64,000 bases of DNA from assembly GCA_044772875.1 (NCBI GenBank), contig CP173058.1, positions 2,852,001 to 2,916,000 of the forward strand, read 5' to 3'. Of the stretch, positions 52,191 through 60,922 are shown piece after piece. The stretch is from Morganella morganii_D (GTDB lineage Bacteria; Pseudomonadota; Gammaproteobacteria; Enterobacterales; Enterobacteriaceae). The notes beneath the pieces are model-generated. The model ran no database searches. It was given only the letters and a program-made list of their open reading frames with translations, and had not been told where the DNA came from. Position numbers and translations under genes: made by a program. Positions within the stretch are counted from its first letter, which is position 1, and each line of letters begins with the position of its first letter.

Positions 52191-52985
52191 TTAATCAGAT
52201 AATTGCAGGGAAAAAAGTGTACAACTATTGCGATAAATCTGAGCAGCAATGTCCTCCGGGGACTCACTGCGCAGTGAGCAGAGCACCTCAAATGTACGGA
52301 CAATCCGCTCCGGCCGGTTTGGTTCGCCCTGAAAACCACTGAGCGGCATATCCGGGGCATCGGTTTCCAGCAATAACGCAGAAAGCGGGAGCTGTGCGAT
52401 TGCCCGCCGGGTCTTCTGAGCCCGGTCGTAAGTAATTGTACCGCCGACTCCGATGTAATACCCCAGTTTCACAAAGGCATCCGCCTGGGAAAAACTGCCT
52501 GCAAAGCCGTGAACCACACCACAGCGGGGAACCGGGTGGCGCCGGAGGATGGCCGCGAGTGTGTCATGGGTTTTGCGGGAATGCAGAATAACCGGTTTAT
52601 CCGCCCGGGCGGCCAGTTTCAGCTGAGCGATAAAAAAAACGAGCTGCTTGTCCCACTGCGGATCCGCCATATAGCGATCCAGACCGATTTCCCCTACCGC
52701 CACACATTCTGCCCCGCTTCCGGTGATCAGCGACTCAAGCTGTTCCAGATGTACCGGAGCATGTTCCGCAATATAAAGCGGATGCAAACCAAATGCAGCA
52801 TGTAACCGGGGAGATGAGCCACCGGATGACCGGCACAGTCCGGCCACCGTACCGAGGTTCCGATGACTGACCGCCGGGATAATGATATCTGTCAGCCCGG
52901 CCTGTACCGCAGCAGTTTTATGGCGGGTAAGATCATCCGTAAAAAACGGGAAATCGAAATGGCAGTGGGTATCAATAAATTGCAT
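52191..52985 (-). CDS. yjjV: TatD-family metal-dependent hydrolase YjjV
   Basis: 264 residues, TIM-barrel nuclease/hydrolase family. Metal ligands: FIDTHCHFD at the start, VGEIGLD, VILHSRKTHD, VVHGFAGS and LLETDAPDMP. Matches E. coli YjjV throughout; the exact substrate is unknown, relatives are DNases. It starts 4 bp after the yjjU stop, one operon. Confidence 0.93.
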   Translation of the reverse strand: MQFIDTHCHFDFPFFTDDLTRHKTAAVQAGLTDIIIPAVSHRNLGTVAGLCRSSGGSSPRLHAAFGLHPLYIAEHAPVHLEQLESLITGSGAECVAVGEIGLDRYMADPQWDKQLVFFIAQLKLAARADKPVILHSRKTHDTLAAILRRHPVPRCGVVHGFAGSFSQADAFVKLGYYIGVGGTITYDRAQKTRRAIAQLPLSALLLETDAPDMPLSGFQGEPNRPERIVRTFEVLCSLRSESPEDIAAQIYRNSCTLFSLQLSD

Positions 52986-52989
52986 TTAT

Positions 52990-54054
52990 TCAGTCCGCAG
53001 GTTTTTCCGGTGAATGTTCCGGTAAATGTGATACAGCTGCGGTGCCGTCGGTCACCGGCAGTTGTGAATCATTGTCGTTGGATGCGGGCGGGACACGCAG
53101 TACAGACGTCCGTACCGGCTCATAAGCCGCCCAGCGGTTACCGAGTGTTGCCAGGAAATAACGCCCGCTGCGGCGGCCCAGCCGGTAATCCTGCATCAGA
53201 GTTTTAACCCGGCTGCCGAGCGCATTGCTCGCCAGTGGCGCATTGGGATAAATCTCTGCAATTTCGACCCCGGGCGGCGGTGACTGAATAAATTTTTGTG
53301 TCCGGTAATAGGTCCTGGCGTGCTGCTTCATCATGGCAACCATCCGTTTCAGATGGCTTTTTTCCAGCCAGCGTTCCATTCTTTTCATCCACTCCGGGGT
53401 GTAATAAAGCTGCGACGGAACTGTCCGGATCACCACAATCCGGGTCGCGCCGCGCCGCCACGCTTCAATAACCGGGACGGCGTCACTGATACCGCCGTCA
53501 TGATAAGTAATGCCGTCAATCTCCACCCCTTCGCGATAGAATCCCGGGATAGCACTGGAGGCTTTGATATATTCCAGCCAGTCTTCTGCCTGCGGACTGA
53601 AATAAGCGGCATTCAGATTATCCGCCCGGCTGGCACACATATAAAACTCCTGCCCCTGATCAAAGCGCCGCAGTGCATGTGCGATATCCAGCGGGCATTC
53701 CGCAGAGGTGGCATCAATCAGCCAGTCAAGATCGATAAGATTTCCGCCGCGGATAAAACGCAGCGGATTAAAGAACTGTTTGTCAGTGGTGTAACGAATG
53801 ATGACATGACGGGCGTAACCACGCTGACCGCACAGATACGCCGACAGGTTCTGCGCGCCGGCAGAAGTGCCTATCAGCAAATCAAACGGGTTAAACCCGG
53901 CTTTGAGAAACTCATCCAGCACACCGGCCGTAAAAATCCCGCGCTGGCCACCGCCTTCGCAGACCAGTGCCAGTTTTCCGGTTGCCTTAAGCGGATCAGG
54001 CAACCAAGCCAGTGGTGCAATTTTCCCGGGCGTTACCGGGATATACGTTCCCAT
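52990..54054 (-). CDS. yjjU: Patatin-like phospholipase YjjU
   Basis: 354 residues. Patatin motifs: oxyanion loop CEGGGQRGIF, nucleophile GTSAG and catalytic Asp in YHDGGISDAVP. Predicted serine lipid hydrolase in the cytosol or at the membrane. Pairs with yjjV as in E. coli; the C-terminal end is longer and low-complexity (SNDNDSQLPV). Confidence 0.93.
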   Translation of the reverse strand: MGTYIPVTPGKIAPLAWLPDPLKATGKLALVCEGGGQRGIFTAGVLDEFLKAGFNPFDLLIGTSAGAQNLSAYLCGQRGYARHVIIRYTTDKQFFNPLRFIRGGNLIDLDWLIDATSAECPLDIAHALRRFDQGQEFYMCASRADNLNAAYFSPQAEDWLEYIKASSAIPGFYREGVEIDGITYHDGGISDAVPVIEAWRRGATRIVVIRTVPSQLYYTPEWMKRMERWLEKSHLKRMVAMMKQHARTYYRTQKFIQSPPPGVEIAEIYPNAPLASNALGSRVKTLMQDYRLGRRSGRYFLATLGNRWAAYEPVRTSVLRVPPASNDNDSQLPVTDGTAAVSHLPEHSPEKPAD

Positions 54055-54086
54055 CCTGTCATCCCCCGGCGCAGATTATCTGCCGG

Positions 54087-54491
54087 TTATTTATACTGAC
54101 CGATACTGACTTCCACAGCACGCACGCCGGGGATGCCTTTGGCAATATTGATAATTTCTGTGCGCTGGGCATCCGTGGTGACAAACCCGGAGAGATATAC
54201 AGTGCCGTTAATGGTTTTCACGGCGATATCATTGCTGTCAATATCATCCGCACTTAACAGCTGACCACGGATTTTAGCGGTGATGGTGCTGTCATCCACC
54301 AGCAGTGAGGCATCTTTTACCGCACCATCAAATTTCTGCTCTGCTTTTTTGCCCAAATCTTCCGCAGACTGAGACGCACTGTCCCACGCCTGTCCGGCTT
54401 TCTGACTCAGGGATTCTTCCGCCAATGCGGATGCACTGAACAGTGCACCGCTGATCAGCAGGACAGCCAGTGATTTCATGGTATTGTGCAT
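54087..54491 (-). CDS. Single-BON-domain periplasmic protein (OsmY-like)
   Basis: 134 residues from ATG 54491 (AAGGA before it): signal peptide (AVLLISGALFSASALA), a helical linker (SLSQKAGQAWDSASQSAEDL) and one BON domain (DSTITAKIRGQLLSADDIDS, VKTINGTVYLSGFVTTDAQR). E. coli OsmY at this locus has about 200 residues and two BON domains, so one is absent here. BON proteins help the envelope withstand osmotic stress. It lies between yjjU and prfC exactly as osmY does. Confidence 0.85.
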   Translation of the reverse strand: MHNTMKSLAVLLISGALFSASALAEESLSQKAGQAWDSASQSAEDLGKKAEQKFDGAVKDASLLVDDSTITAKIRGQLLSADDIDSNDIAVKTINGTVYLSGFVTTDAQRTEIINIAKGIPGVRAVEVSIGQYK

Positions 54492-54556
54492 TATCTTATC
54501 CTTCTTCATTTTCATGATGAACATAATCTGTCCGTCAGTGTATCTTAACTCCGCCA

Positions 54557-54583
54557 TAAAAAAAACGCGCCCAGAGGCGCGTT
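54557..54583 (-). terminator. prfC terminator
   Basis: AACGCGC (54564-54570) with GCGCGTT (54577-54583); on the minus strand the stem is followed by eight U. Confidence 0.88.
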
Positions 54584-54586
54584 CTG

Positions 54587-56176
54587 TCAGTGTTCACGGG
54601 TTTTGTGGAAACTCACATCCGGATAGCGTTCTGCAGTGAGATTCAGGTTCACCATGGTCGGTGCGATATAAGAGAGGTTATCGCCGCCGTCAAGTGCCAG
54701 ATGCAGCTCGTTTTTGCGTTTAAACTCTTCCAGTTTCTTCACATCATCACATTCCACCCAGCGGGCGGTAGAGACGTTAACCGCCTCATAAATAGCTTCA
54801 ACGTTATACTCGCTTTTCAGACGGGCAACCACCACGTCAAACTGAAGCACACCTACAGCTCCGACAATCAGGTCGTTGTTTGCCAGCGGCCGGAAGACCT
54901 GTACTGCGCCCTCTTCAGACAACTGAACCAGCCCTTTGAGCAGCTGTTTCTGTTTCAGCGGATCACGCAGACGGATACGGCGGAACAGTTCCGGAGCAAA
55001 GTTAGGGATCCCGGTGAATTTCAGAATCTCGCCCTGTGTGAAGGTATCACCAATCTGAATAGTTCCGTGGTTGTGCAACCCAATAATATCGCCGGGATAC
55101 GCGCAATCCACATGAGCGCGGTCACCGGCCATAAAGGTCAGCGCATCGGAAATTACCACATCTTTTTTGATGCGTACCTGATGCAGTTTCATACCTTTTT
55201 CATACACACCGGACACAATCCGCAGGAAAGCCACGCGGTCACGGTGTTTAGGATCCATATTGGCCTGGATTTTAAAGACAAATCCGGTGAATTTATCTTC
55301 TTTTGCTGTCACTTCGCGAACATCCGTCTGACGCGGCATCGGCGCCGGTGCCCAGGAAACCAGGCCGTCCAGCATATGATCTACTCCGAAATTCCCCAGC
55401 GCAGTGCCGAAGAAGACCGGCGTCAGTTCACCGGCAAGGAACAGTTCCTCATCAAATTCATGGGATGCGCCCTGCACCAGTTCCAGCTCATCGCGCAGCT
55501 GTGCAGCCAGCTCTTCACCAACAGCGGCATCCAGATCCGGGTTATTCAGCCCTTTCACAATACGGACTTCCTGGATGGTGTGCCCCAGGCCGCTCTGATA
55601 CAGATAAGTTTCGTCGCGGTACAGGTGATAAACCCCTTTGAACAGTTTACCGCAGCCGATAGGCCAGGTGATTGGCGAGCAGGCAATTTTCAGCTCGTTT
55701 TCCACTTCATCCAGTAACTCCATCGGGTCACGGATATCGCGATCGAGTTTGTTCATAAAGGTCAGGATCGGCGTGTCACGTAACCGGGTAACTTCCATCA
55801 GCTTACGGGTACGATCCTCGACCCCTTTGGCCGCATCAATCACCATCAGACAGCAGTCAACGGCGGTCAGGGTACGATAGGTATCTTCGGAGAAGTCTTC
55901 ATGGCCCGGGGTATCCAGCAGATTCACCAGGGCATCGTGATACGGGAACTGCATCACGGACGTGGTGATTGAGATCCCGCGCTGTTTTTCCATCTCCATC
56001 CAGTCAGATTTAGCGTGCTGGTTAGAGCCGCGCCCTTTGACCGTACCGGCTTTCTGGATAGCCTGCCCGAACAGCAGGACTTTTTCGGTAATCGTGGTTT
56101 TACCGGCGTCGGGGTGCGAAATGATCGCAAAGGTGCGGCGCTTGGCCACTTCCTGTAAAAATGCATTATTTGACAT
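54587..56176 (-). CDS. prfC: Peptide chain release factor 3
   Basis: GTPase that recycles RF1/RF2 from the ribosome after termination. 529 residues, E. coli length. G1 SHPDAGKTT, G3 DTPGHEDFSEDTYRTL, G4 NKLD, then domain II and III with VRIKKDVVISDALTFMAGDR and C-terminal FHKTREH. ATG 56176; in-frame codons back to 56236 are unlike relatives. Confidence 0.98.
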   Translation of the reverse strand: MSNNAFLQEVAKRRTFAIISHPDAGKTTITEKVLLFGQAIQKAGTVKGRGSNQHAKSDWMEMEKQRGISITTSVMQFPYHDALVNLLDTPGHEDFSEDTYRTLTAVDCCLMVIDAAKGVEDRTRKLMEVTRLRDTPILTFMNKLDRDIRDPMELLDEVENELKIACSPITWPIGCGKLFKGVYHLYRDETYLYQSGLGHTIQEVRIVKGLNNPDLDAAVGEELAAQLRDELELVQGASHEFDEELFLAGELTPVFFGTALGNFGVDHMLDGLVSWAPAPMPRQTDVREVTAKEDKFTGFVFKIQANMDPKHRDRVAFLRIVSGVYEKGMKLHQVRIKKDVVISDALTFMAGDRAHVDCAYPGDIIGLHNHGTIQIGDTFTQGEILKFTGIPNFAPELFRRIRLRDPLKQKQLLKGLVQLSEEGAVQVFRPLANNDLIVGAVGVLQFDVVVARLKSEYNVEAIYEAVNVSTARWVECDDVKKLEEFKRKNELHLALDGGDNLSYIAPTMVNLNLTAERYPDVSFHKTREH

Positions 56177-56300
56177 CTGAGCGTTCTTCTGGGGCTGCGA
56201 GGCAGAAACACGCGGTTTCCGCCTCTGATTTCTCATTAATGGCGCTTATTTTCGCCCGGTTTGCCCCGTGAAACAACAAAAGCTTGAAAATCCGGCTCTG

Positions 56301-57533
56301 TCAGTTATCCAGCAGGCAGATACAGGCGATTGCATCACTCATCTGACAACGCTCCATCAGTGCCAGCAAATCCGTATTAATATCACTCATATGCATTTTC
56401 AGTGAAAAATACGCCCCCAGCAGCAACTGCGCATCACTCTCTTTCAGTACCCGTTCTTCTGTTGCCGCCAGTGCCGCCAGATTAGTGCGCAGATAAAAAT
56501 AGTCCATCACCAGCAGACTGAAGTGAGACAGTGCATTCCGGGAACCGGTGACACCACCGGTAAAATTATCCGCATGCGGAAACTGACTGTGATACAGCAG
56601 ATAAGAGAACAAATTGCGCAGTGTGTACGGCTCAGTCAGACAACTTTCCTGCTGCTGAACTTTCCATTCCGCCCGCAGACGTGCCATATTTTCTTCCGTG
56701 CGTTCTGCGGTTTGTTGTTCGTTCATCCCCAGTTGTGTGAGCGTATTGATATAAGCGGAAAGTAAAAAAGTGCCGCTGCGGGACAAGGTCGGAATAAATT
56801 TGCCGTAAACACTCAGCACCGCCGTCTGAAAACTGACCGGGTGCGGCAGCGCTCTGCGTTCTGCTGTCAGTTCCCCGTTTTCCGTTGCATTAAGCAGAAA
56901 TTCATACACGCCCTGAATACGATCAAAATTCGGTTCAATGTCATAATTAAGTTTGCTGATAAATGTCAGCAGTTGCATGGCAGCATAGAGGTTGTCCTCA
57001 AATTCCGGTGAAGGCGCCTGTACCAGATTCAGACACCAGAGATACATCAGGTATTGCGGATCGGTCAGCGCCGCGTCCTGCGGTGCTTTCTTCAGGTACT
57101 GGTCTTCTTCTGTCAGTTGCATCGCATCGGCAGAAAATAACAACTGGCGGACAACCTCCGGACAAGAGAGAGACAGACGTTTAAAGGTCGCATTCCGATA
57201 TTTTGCTTCACTGCGCGGATACTTGCGGCAGGTATCACTCATCGCTGAAGGCCCGAGCTTGCTGTAGACCCCGCACAACCGTTTTTCCGTCAGAAACGGA
57301 CACTGTTTTTCGCCGGTCAGCCGGATATAAGCATAGGTACCGGCACGCTCCGATTTAAGCACATGATCCTGAGAAATCTGTTTAATTTCAATGCTATCTG
57401 CACTGTGATATTTTTTATAGGTTTTCTTATCAATACTGATAAACCAGTCCTGACAGCAATGCGACAGGCATTCAGAACCAACGCATTCAAAGCGCCGGAT
57501 AAACATCGGTGTGATAATTTTATGGATAAACAT
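56301..57533 (-). CDS. fliB: Flagellin lysine N-methylase FliB family
   Basis: 410 residues. The cysteine-rich N-terminal part (ECLSHCCQDWFISIDKKTYK, QCPFLTEKRLCGVY, SDTCRKYPRSE, LSLSCPEVVRQ) is the YkgJ/FliB iron-sulphur-type pattern, followed by a helical domain with repeats. FliB methylates lysines on flagellin in Salmonella, where it sits beside fliC. Here there are no flagellar genes around, so it is an orphan; substrate assignment rests on family similarity. The gene stands alone between prfC and rimI. Confidence 0.8.
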   Translation of the reverse strand: MFIHKIITPMFIRRFECVGSECLSHCCQDWFISIDKKTYKKYHSADSIEIKQISQDHVLKSERAGTYAYIRLTGEKQCPFLTEKRLCGVYSKLGPSAMSDTCRKYPRSEAKYRNATFKRLSLSCPEVVRQLLFSADAMQLTEEDQYLKKAPQDAALTDPQYLMYLWCLNLVQAPSPEFEDNLYAAMQLLTFISKLNYDIEPNFDRIQGVYEFLLNATENGELTAERRALPHPVSFQTAVLSVYGKFIPTLSRSGTFLLSAYINTLTQLGMNEQQTAERTEENMARLRAEWKVQQQESCLTEPYTLRNLFSYLLYHSQFPHADNFTGGVTGSRNALSHFSLLVMDYFYLRTNLAALAATEERVLKESDAQLLLGAYFSLKMHMSDINTDLLALMERCQMSDAIACICLLDN

Positions 57534-57632
57534 GACAAGTCGCGCCTGTGATAAATGTATACCATCACAGTAACACGCAGAAAATTGCCGAAAGGGATAA
57601 AAAACCGCCGTTTTATCTGACTTATCACTCTA

Positions 57633-58085
57633 TTACATGCCGAAACTCAGATAAAGCGCCATAATCAGTGCATCTTCTTTACCCTGCGCCGCCGGATAAT
57701 AGTTCTTCCGCACAGAGACTTCATTAAACCCCAGTGATTCATACAGCGCAATTGCCGGTCTGTTTGATGCCCTGACTTCCAGCCAAAGCGTCGCTATCCC
57801 CTTTGCTGTCAGGTCTCCGATCACTTTTTCCAGCAACTGACGGCCATAGCCTTTTCCCTGATGCTCCGGAGAAACCGCAATATTAAACAGTGTTGCTTCG
57901 TCCAGTACCGTCTGATTGATGGCGAACCCGGCCAGTTCCCCGTCTGTTTCCAGTTTCAGGTTATGGTAGCGTTCGCCGTGATTGCTGCGGAATGTGGTTT
58001 CACTCCAGGGATAAGCGTGAGCAGCCTGTTCAATCCGGAATGCGGCGGCAAAATCAGCGGGAAGCAGCGGTGACAGAGTGATCAT
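57633..58085 (-). CDS. rimI: Ribosomal protein S18 alanine N-acetyltransferase RimI
   Basis: GNAT enzyme acetylating the N-terminal Ala of S18. 150 residues: TLFNIAVSPEHQGKGYGRQL is the acetyl-CoA P-loop (Q-x-x-G-x-G), with WLEVRASNRPAIALYESLGF and NYYPA after it. ATG 58085 gives the family length; the open frame to 58271 only overlaps holD. Starts within the holD 3' end (32-bp overlap), as in E. coli. Confidence 0.95.
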   Translation of the reverse strand: MITLSPLLPADFAAAFRIEQAAHAYPWSETTFRSNHGERYHNLKLETDGELAGFAINQTVLDEATLFNIAVSPEHQGKGYGRQLLEKVIGDLTAKGIATLWLEVRASNRPAIALYESLGFNEVSVRKNYYPAAQGKEDALIMALYLSFGM

Positions 58086-58464
58086 AGTGATAAATTTGTG
58101 TCCATAATCCGCGTTTTGCCTGCGCATCCTGACAGAGACCGGCAAGACGGGGAGAGTGTATTGAAGGCAGTGAATCCGGCAGTTCGGCTTCCGTTCCCGG
58201 CAGCCAGCAAAGACAATTTGTCTGCGCCGGGATACTCTGTACGTTATCCGGCGTGATGCAGTAAACATCATCCGCCGTGATATTCAGGCTGCGGAATATA
58301 TCGCTGAGTAAATCACAGGTGAGATCTGCCGGCTCATCGGTTATGATCAGCAGACGTGCCGAAGCCGGGATCTGTACAGACAGTTCCCCTTTCAGGCGCT
58401 GCGGCTGACGCAGTGTCCACCGGGTGATCCCCATTTGAGCCAGCATTCTGTCTCGTCGCGTCAT
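58054..58464 (-). CDS. holD: DNA polymerase III psi subunit HolD
   Basis: 136 residues. Psi links the clamp loader to chi and SSB. The N-terminus MTRRDRMLAQMGITRWTLRQ matches the conserved peptide of E. coli HolD (137 residues), with the rest divergent as is usual. ATG 58464 after AGGGAT. Divergent from rsmC, upstream of rimI: the standard enterobacterial arrangement. Confidence 0.93.
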   Translation of the reverse strand: MTRRDRMLAQMGITRWTLRQPQRLKGELSVQIPASARLLIITDEPADLTCDLLSDIFRSLNITADDVYCITPDNVQSIPAQTNCLCWLPGTEAELPDSLPSIHSPRLAGLCQDAQAKRGLWTQIYHYDHSVTAASR

Positions 58465-58556
58465 AATGTATCCCTGAAGTAACAAACGACACTATCTTAG
58501 CAAAGCGCACTGCCCGCGCCAATGCTGCCGAATTATGATTTACAGGAGTTAAACGG

Positions 58557-59570
58557 ATGTCCATGCTTACCCCGGCCAGTGAAGTGATTTTACGTCATGC
58601 AGACGAATTTACCGGAAGCCATGTCCTGCTTGCCGGGGACATTCAGGATCCCCTCGCTGCACAGCTCTCCGCGCAGTCAGTGTATGTCAGTACCAGTCAG
58701 TATCATCAGTGGCAGGCGCTGCGCGCTGCGCTGGGTGATCGTGCCGCATTTGCGCTGACAGTCAGCCCGGAAGCCGCCGCACAGTGCGACACACTGATCT
58801 ATTTCTGGCCGAAGAGCAAACAGGAAGCCCTGTTCCAGCTGACACAGATTTTTTCCTGCCTGCCGGTTGGCAGCAATATTTTTATTGTCGGTGAAAACCG
58901 CAGTGGTGTCCGCAGTGCGGAAAAAATGACAGAACCGTTCACCGCACTGAGAAAAATTGACAGCGCTCGCCGCTGTGGTCTCTATTACGGCGAACTGACC
59001 ACCCCGGCACACTTTACCCTGAAAGACTGGGTCGGCAGTTATACGGCGGAAGGCGCGCAAATCGTCACCCTGCCGGGCGTGTTCAGTCAGGACAATATTG
59101 ATGCCGGAAGTGCTCTGCTGCTGGAATCACTGAACCAGCCGGTGACCGGTTCATTGCTGGATATCGCCTGCGGCAGTGGTGTTATCGCGACCGTACTGGC
59201 AAAACGTAATCCGGAACTGATCCTGACACTCAGTGATGTGTCTGCCGCCGCCATTGAAGCCGGACGCGAAACCCTGGCACGTAACCAGCTGGAAGGCCGT
59301 GTGATTGCCAGTGATGTGTATTCGGATATCAGTGACCGGTACGACTGGATTGTCGCCAACCCGCCATTCCATGACGGGCTGAACACCAGTTACAGTGCCG
59401 CACAGCGCCTTATCTCCGGTGCCAAAGCCCGCCTGAACCGTGGCGGAAAGCTCTGCATAGTGGCAAACGCCTTTTTGCCGTATCCGGATCTGCTGGACAG
59501 CACGTTTGGTCAGCATAAGGTACTGGCACAAACCGGCAAATTTAAGGTTTACCTGGCTACAAATGCCTAA
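58557..59570 (+). CDS. rsmC: 16S rRNA m2G1207 methyltransferase RsmC
   Basis: 337 residues, duplicated methyltransferase fold. The C-terminal half is active: LLDIACGSGVIATVLAK (SAM-binding), LSDVSAAAI, and catalytic NPPFHDG. AGGAG precedes ATG 58557. Divergent from holD, as in E. coli. Confidence 0.97.
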   Translation: MSMLTPASEVILRHADEFTGSHVLLAGDIQDPLAAQLSAQSVYVSTSQYHQWQALRAALGDRAAFALTVSPEAAAQCDTLIYFWPKSKQEALFQLTQIFSCLPVGSNIFIVGENRSGVRSAEKMTEPFTALRKIDSARRCGLYYGELTTPAHFTLKDWVGSYTAEGAQIVTLPGVFSQDNIDAGSALLLESLNQPVTGSLLDIACGSGVIATVLAKRNPELILTLSDVSAAAIEAGRETLARNQLEGRVIASDVYSDISDRYDWIVANPPFHDGLNTSYSAAQRLISGAKARLNRGGKLCIVANAFLPYPDLLDSTFGQHKVLAQTGKFKVYLATNA

Positions 59571-59606
59571 TAATTAAGCGAAGTCACCAATTTTGATAAA
59601 AAATTA

Positions 59607-59634
59607 TTGACGACGCGGATAAAACCGCTAAAAT
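59607..59634 (+). promoter_or_regulatory. tRNA-Leu promoter
   Basis: TTGACG (59607-59612), 16 bases, TAAAAT (59629-59634), then a GC-rich discriminator CCGCC, as in stringently controlled stable-RNA promoters. Confidence 0.75.
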
Positions 59635-59672
59635 CCGCCTCCATGCTATCAGTTACAAGATAGTTCTGAATT

Positions 59673-59759
59673 GCGAGGGTGGCGGAATTGGTAGACGCGC
59701 TAGCTTCAGGTGTTAGTGTCCTTACGGACGTGGGGGTTCAAGTCCCCCCCTTCGCACCA
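59673..59759 (+). tRNA. leuV: tRNA-Leu (CAG)
   Basis: 87 nt class II tRNA: GCGAGGG acceptor paired with the 3' end before an encoded CCA, D-arm with GGTAGACGC, anticodon loop CTTCAGG (anticodon CAG), long variable arm GTCC-TTAC-GGAC and T-arm GGTTCAAGTCC. Reads CUG. Confidence 0.97.
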
Positions 59760-59805
59760 ATCAGATCTTATCACATAACTGACAGCGGATTGAATGACAG
59801 TACCT

Positions 59806-59892
59806 GCGAGGGTGGCGGAATTGGTAGACGCGCTAGCTTCAGGTGTTAGTGTTCTTACGGACGTGGGGGTTCAAGTCCCCCCCTTCGCACCA
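59806..59892 (+). tRNA. leuV: tRNA-Leu (CAG), second copy
   Basis: Identical to the preceding tRNA except for one base in the variable arm (59853 is T where the first copy has C at 59720), which turns a G-C into a G-U pair. Anticodon CAG, encoded CCA. The 46-bp spacer suggests one transcript. E. coli has three such genes here (leuQPV). Confidence 0.97.
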
Positions 59893-59921
59893 CTGTTATG
59901 ACAATCTTCACTTCCCGGATA

Positions 59922-60194
59922 TCACATCCTCAGATGCTCGAACCAGAGCAGACTTCCCAGAACAAATGCAATCCCTGCCGGAATCAGCAGGAAATGACGC
60001 AATACGCGGTTATACAGCATCGGCATTGTCAGCAGAATCACCACCGCTAATGCAATGCGGGCAGCGTCCTGTTCATGTCCCTGTGATAATCCCTGTGATA
60101 AAAACAGCAATACCGGTATCAAAGCCAGCATCATCCCGGCGACCCCGGTTAACTGCTGCCAGAAGAACGATGAAAGCGGGTGTTTAATTTGCAT
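59922..60194 (-). CDS. Small membrane protein, DUF1435 family (YjjZ-like)
   Basis: 90 residues, three hydrophobic segments; LYNRVLRHFLLIPAGIAFVL matches the conserved tail of E. coli YjjZ (YHKRLRHFVLLPGCIAL). Function unknown. ATG 60194 with AAGGAG eight bases upstream. A Fur-like palindrome lies 25 bp before it, so it may be iron-regulated. Confidence 0.72.
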   Translation of the reverse strand: MQIKHPLSSFFWQQLTGVAGMMLALIPVLLFLSQGLSQGHEQDAARIALAVVILLTMPMLYNRVLRHFLLIPAGIAFVLGSLLWFEHLRM

Positions 60195-60218
60195 AACAGC
60201 CACTCCTTACAATAACGA

Positions 60219-60231
60219 AATGATAATCATT
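60219..60231 (-). promoter_or_regulatory. Fur-like box upstream of the DUF1435 gene
   Basis: AATGATAATCATT is a perfect palindrome equal to the core of the Fur consensus, with a further TTATCAT half site at 60236-60242. Confidence 0.6.
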
Positions 60232-60370
60232 CCTGTTATCATAAATAATCTGCCGTCTGTTGCAACTGCTTTTTCGCATAAAATGCAAAAAAGGTGCATG
60301 ATTATATACCTGAAAATCATACACCTATAATTAACACGTCTATAAATTGAACTGATATTAATGTGTTAAA

Positions 60371-60922
60371 TCATACGTCGCGGAAAAGATACACGAAATG
60401 AATATCTTCCGGTTCAAGGGCAAACAGCACCGGGTCCGGCTTTGCAATCAGTCTGCATCCCAGATGCTGATAAAAGTGTACGGTATTTTCTGACGGAATG
60501 GATGAAACATAAAATCCCTTCGCGCCCATCTGTCTTGCGGCGGTTTCACAACAGGCAAAGAGCTGACGGCCGATTCCCCTGCCACGATAAACCTTGCTGA
60601 TATGCAGGAATGAGAGCTGACGCAGCGCCGTCTCATCGTCATAAAATGCTACCGGGCGCGGATCGACACTGGCGGCAGCCACCAGCGTATCTCCGTCAAA
60701 TACCCCGAAAAACGGTGCGCCGCGATCAAAACTGTCCAGCAGGATCGGCGTGTAATGCTCAGCTTCACCCTCCGGCCAGTCGCGCATATCAAAACGCTGC
60801 GCGGAGAGCACCAGTTCCCCGTTCTGATGCAGATACAGATGCTCAATCAGTTCAGTCCGGTCGATTGACCAGACCCGTGTAATTTCCTGCCGTTCAAGCT
60901 GTCTGGTGAGAAGTGTCATCAT
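60371..60922 (-). CDS. GNAT-family N-acetyltransferase
   Basis: 183 residues. Acetyl-CoA P-loop in ISKVYRGRGIGRQLFACCET; SSIPSENTVHFYQHLGCRL is the usual beta6-beta7 part. The substrate cannot be told. Its start lies inside the 3' end of the phosphate transporter gene (29-bp overlap), so it is translated from the same message. GAGG precedes the ATG. Confidence 0.8.
   Translation of the reverse strand: MMTLLTRQLERQEITRVWSIDRTELIEHLYLHQNGELVLSAQRFDMRDWPEGEAEHYTPILLDSFDRGAPFFGVFDGDTLVAAASVDPRPVAFYDDETALRQLSFLHISKVYRGRGIGRQLFACCETAARQMGAKGFYVSSIPSENTVHFYQHLGCRLIAKPDPVLFALEPEDIHFVYLFRDV

Noticed and set aside
54590..55717. Long open frame (375 codons) on the plus strand opposite prfC
   Set aside because: It is fully antisense to the well-conserved prfC and has no recognisable motif.
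57861..58271. N-terminal extension of rimI through holD
   Set aside because: The residues are basic, unlike RimI, and lie within holD in another frame.
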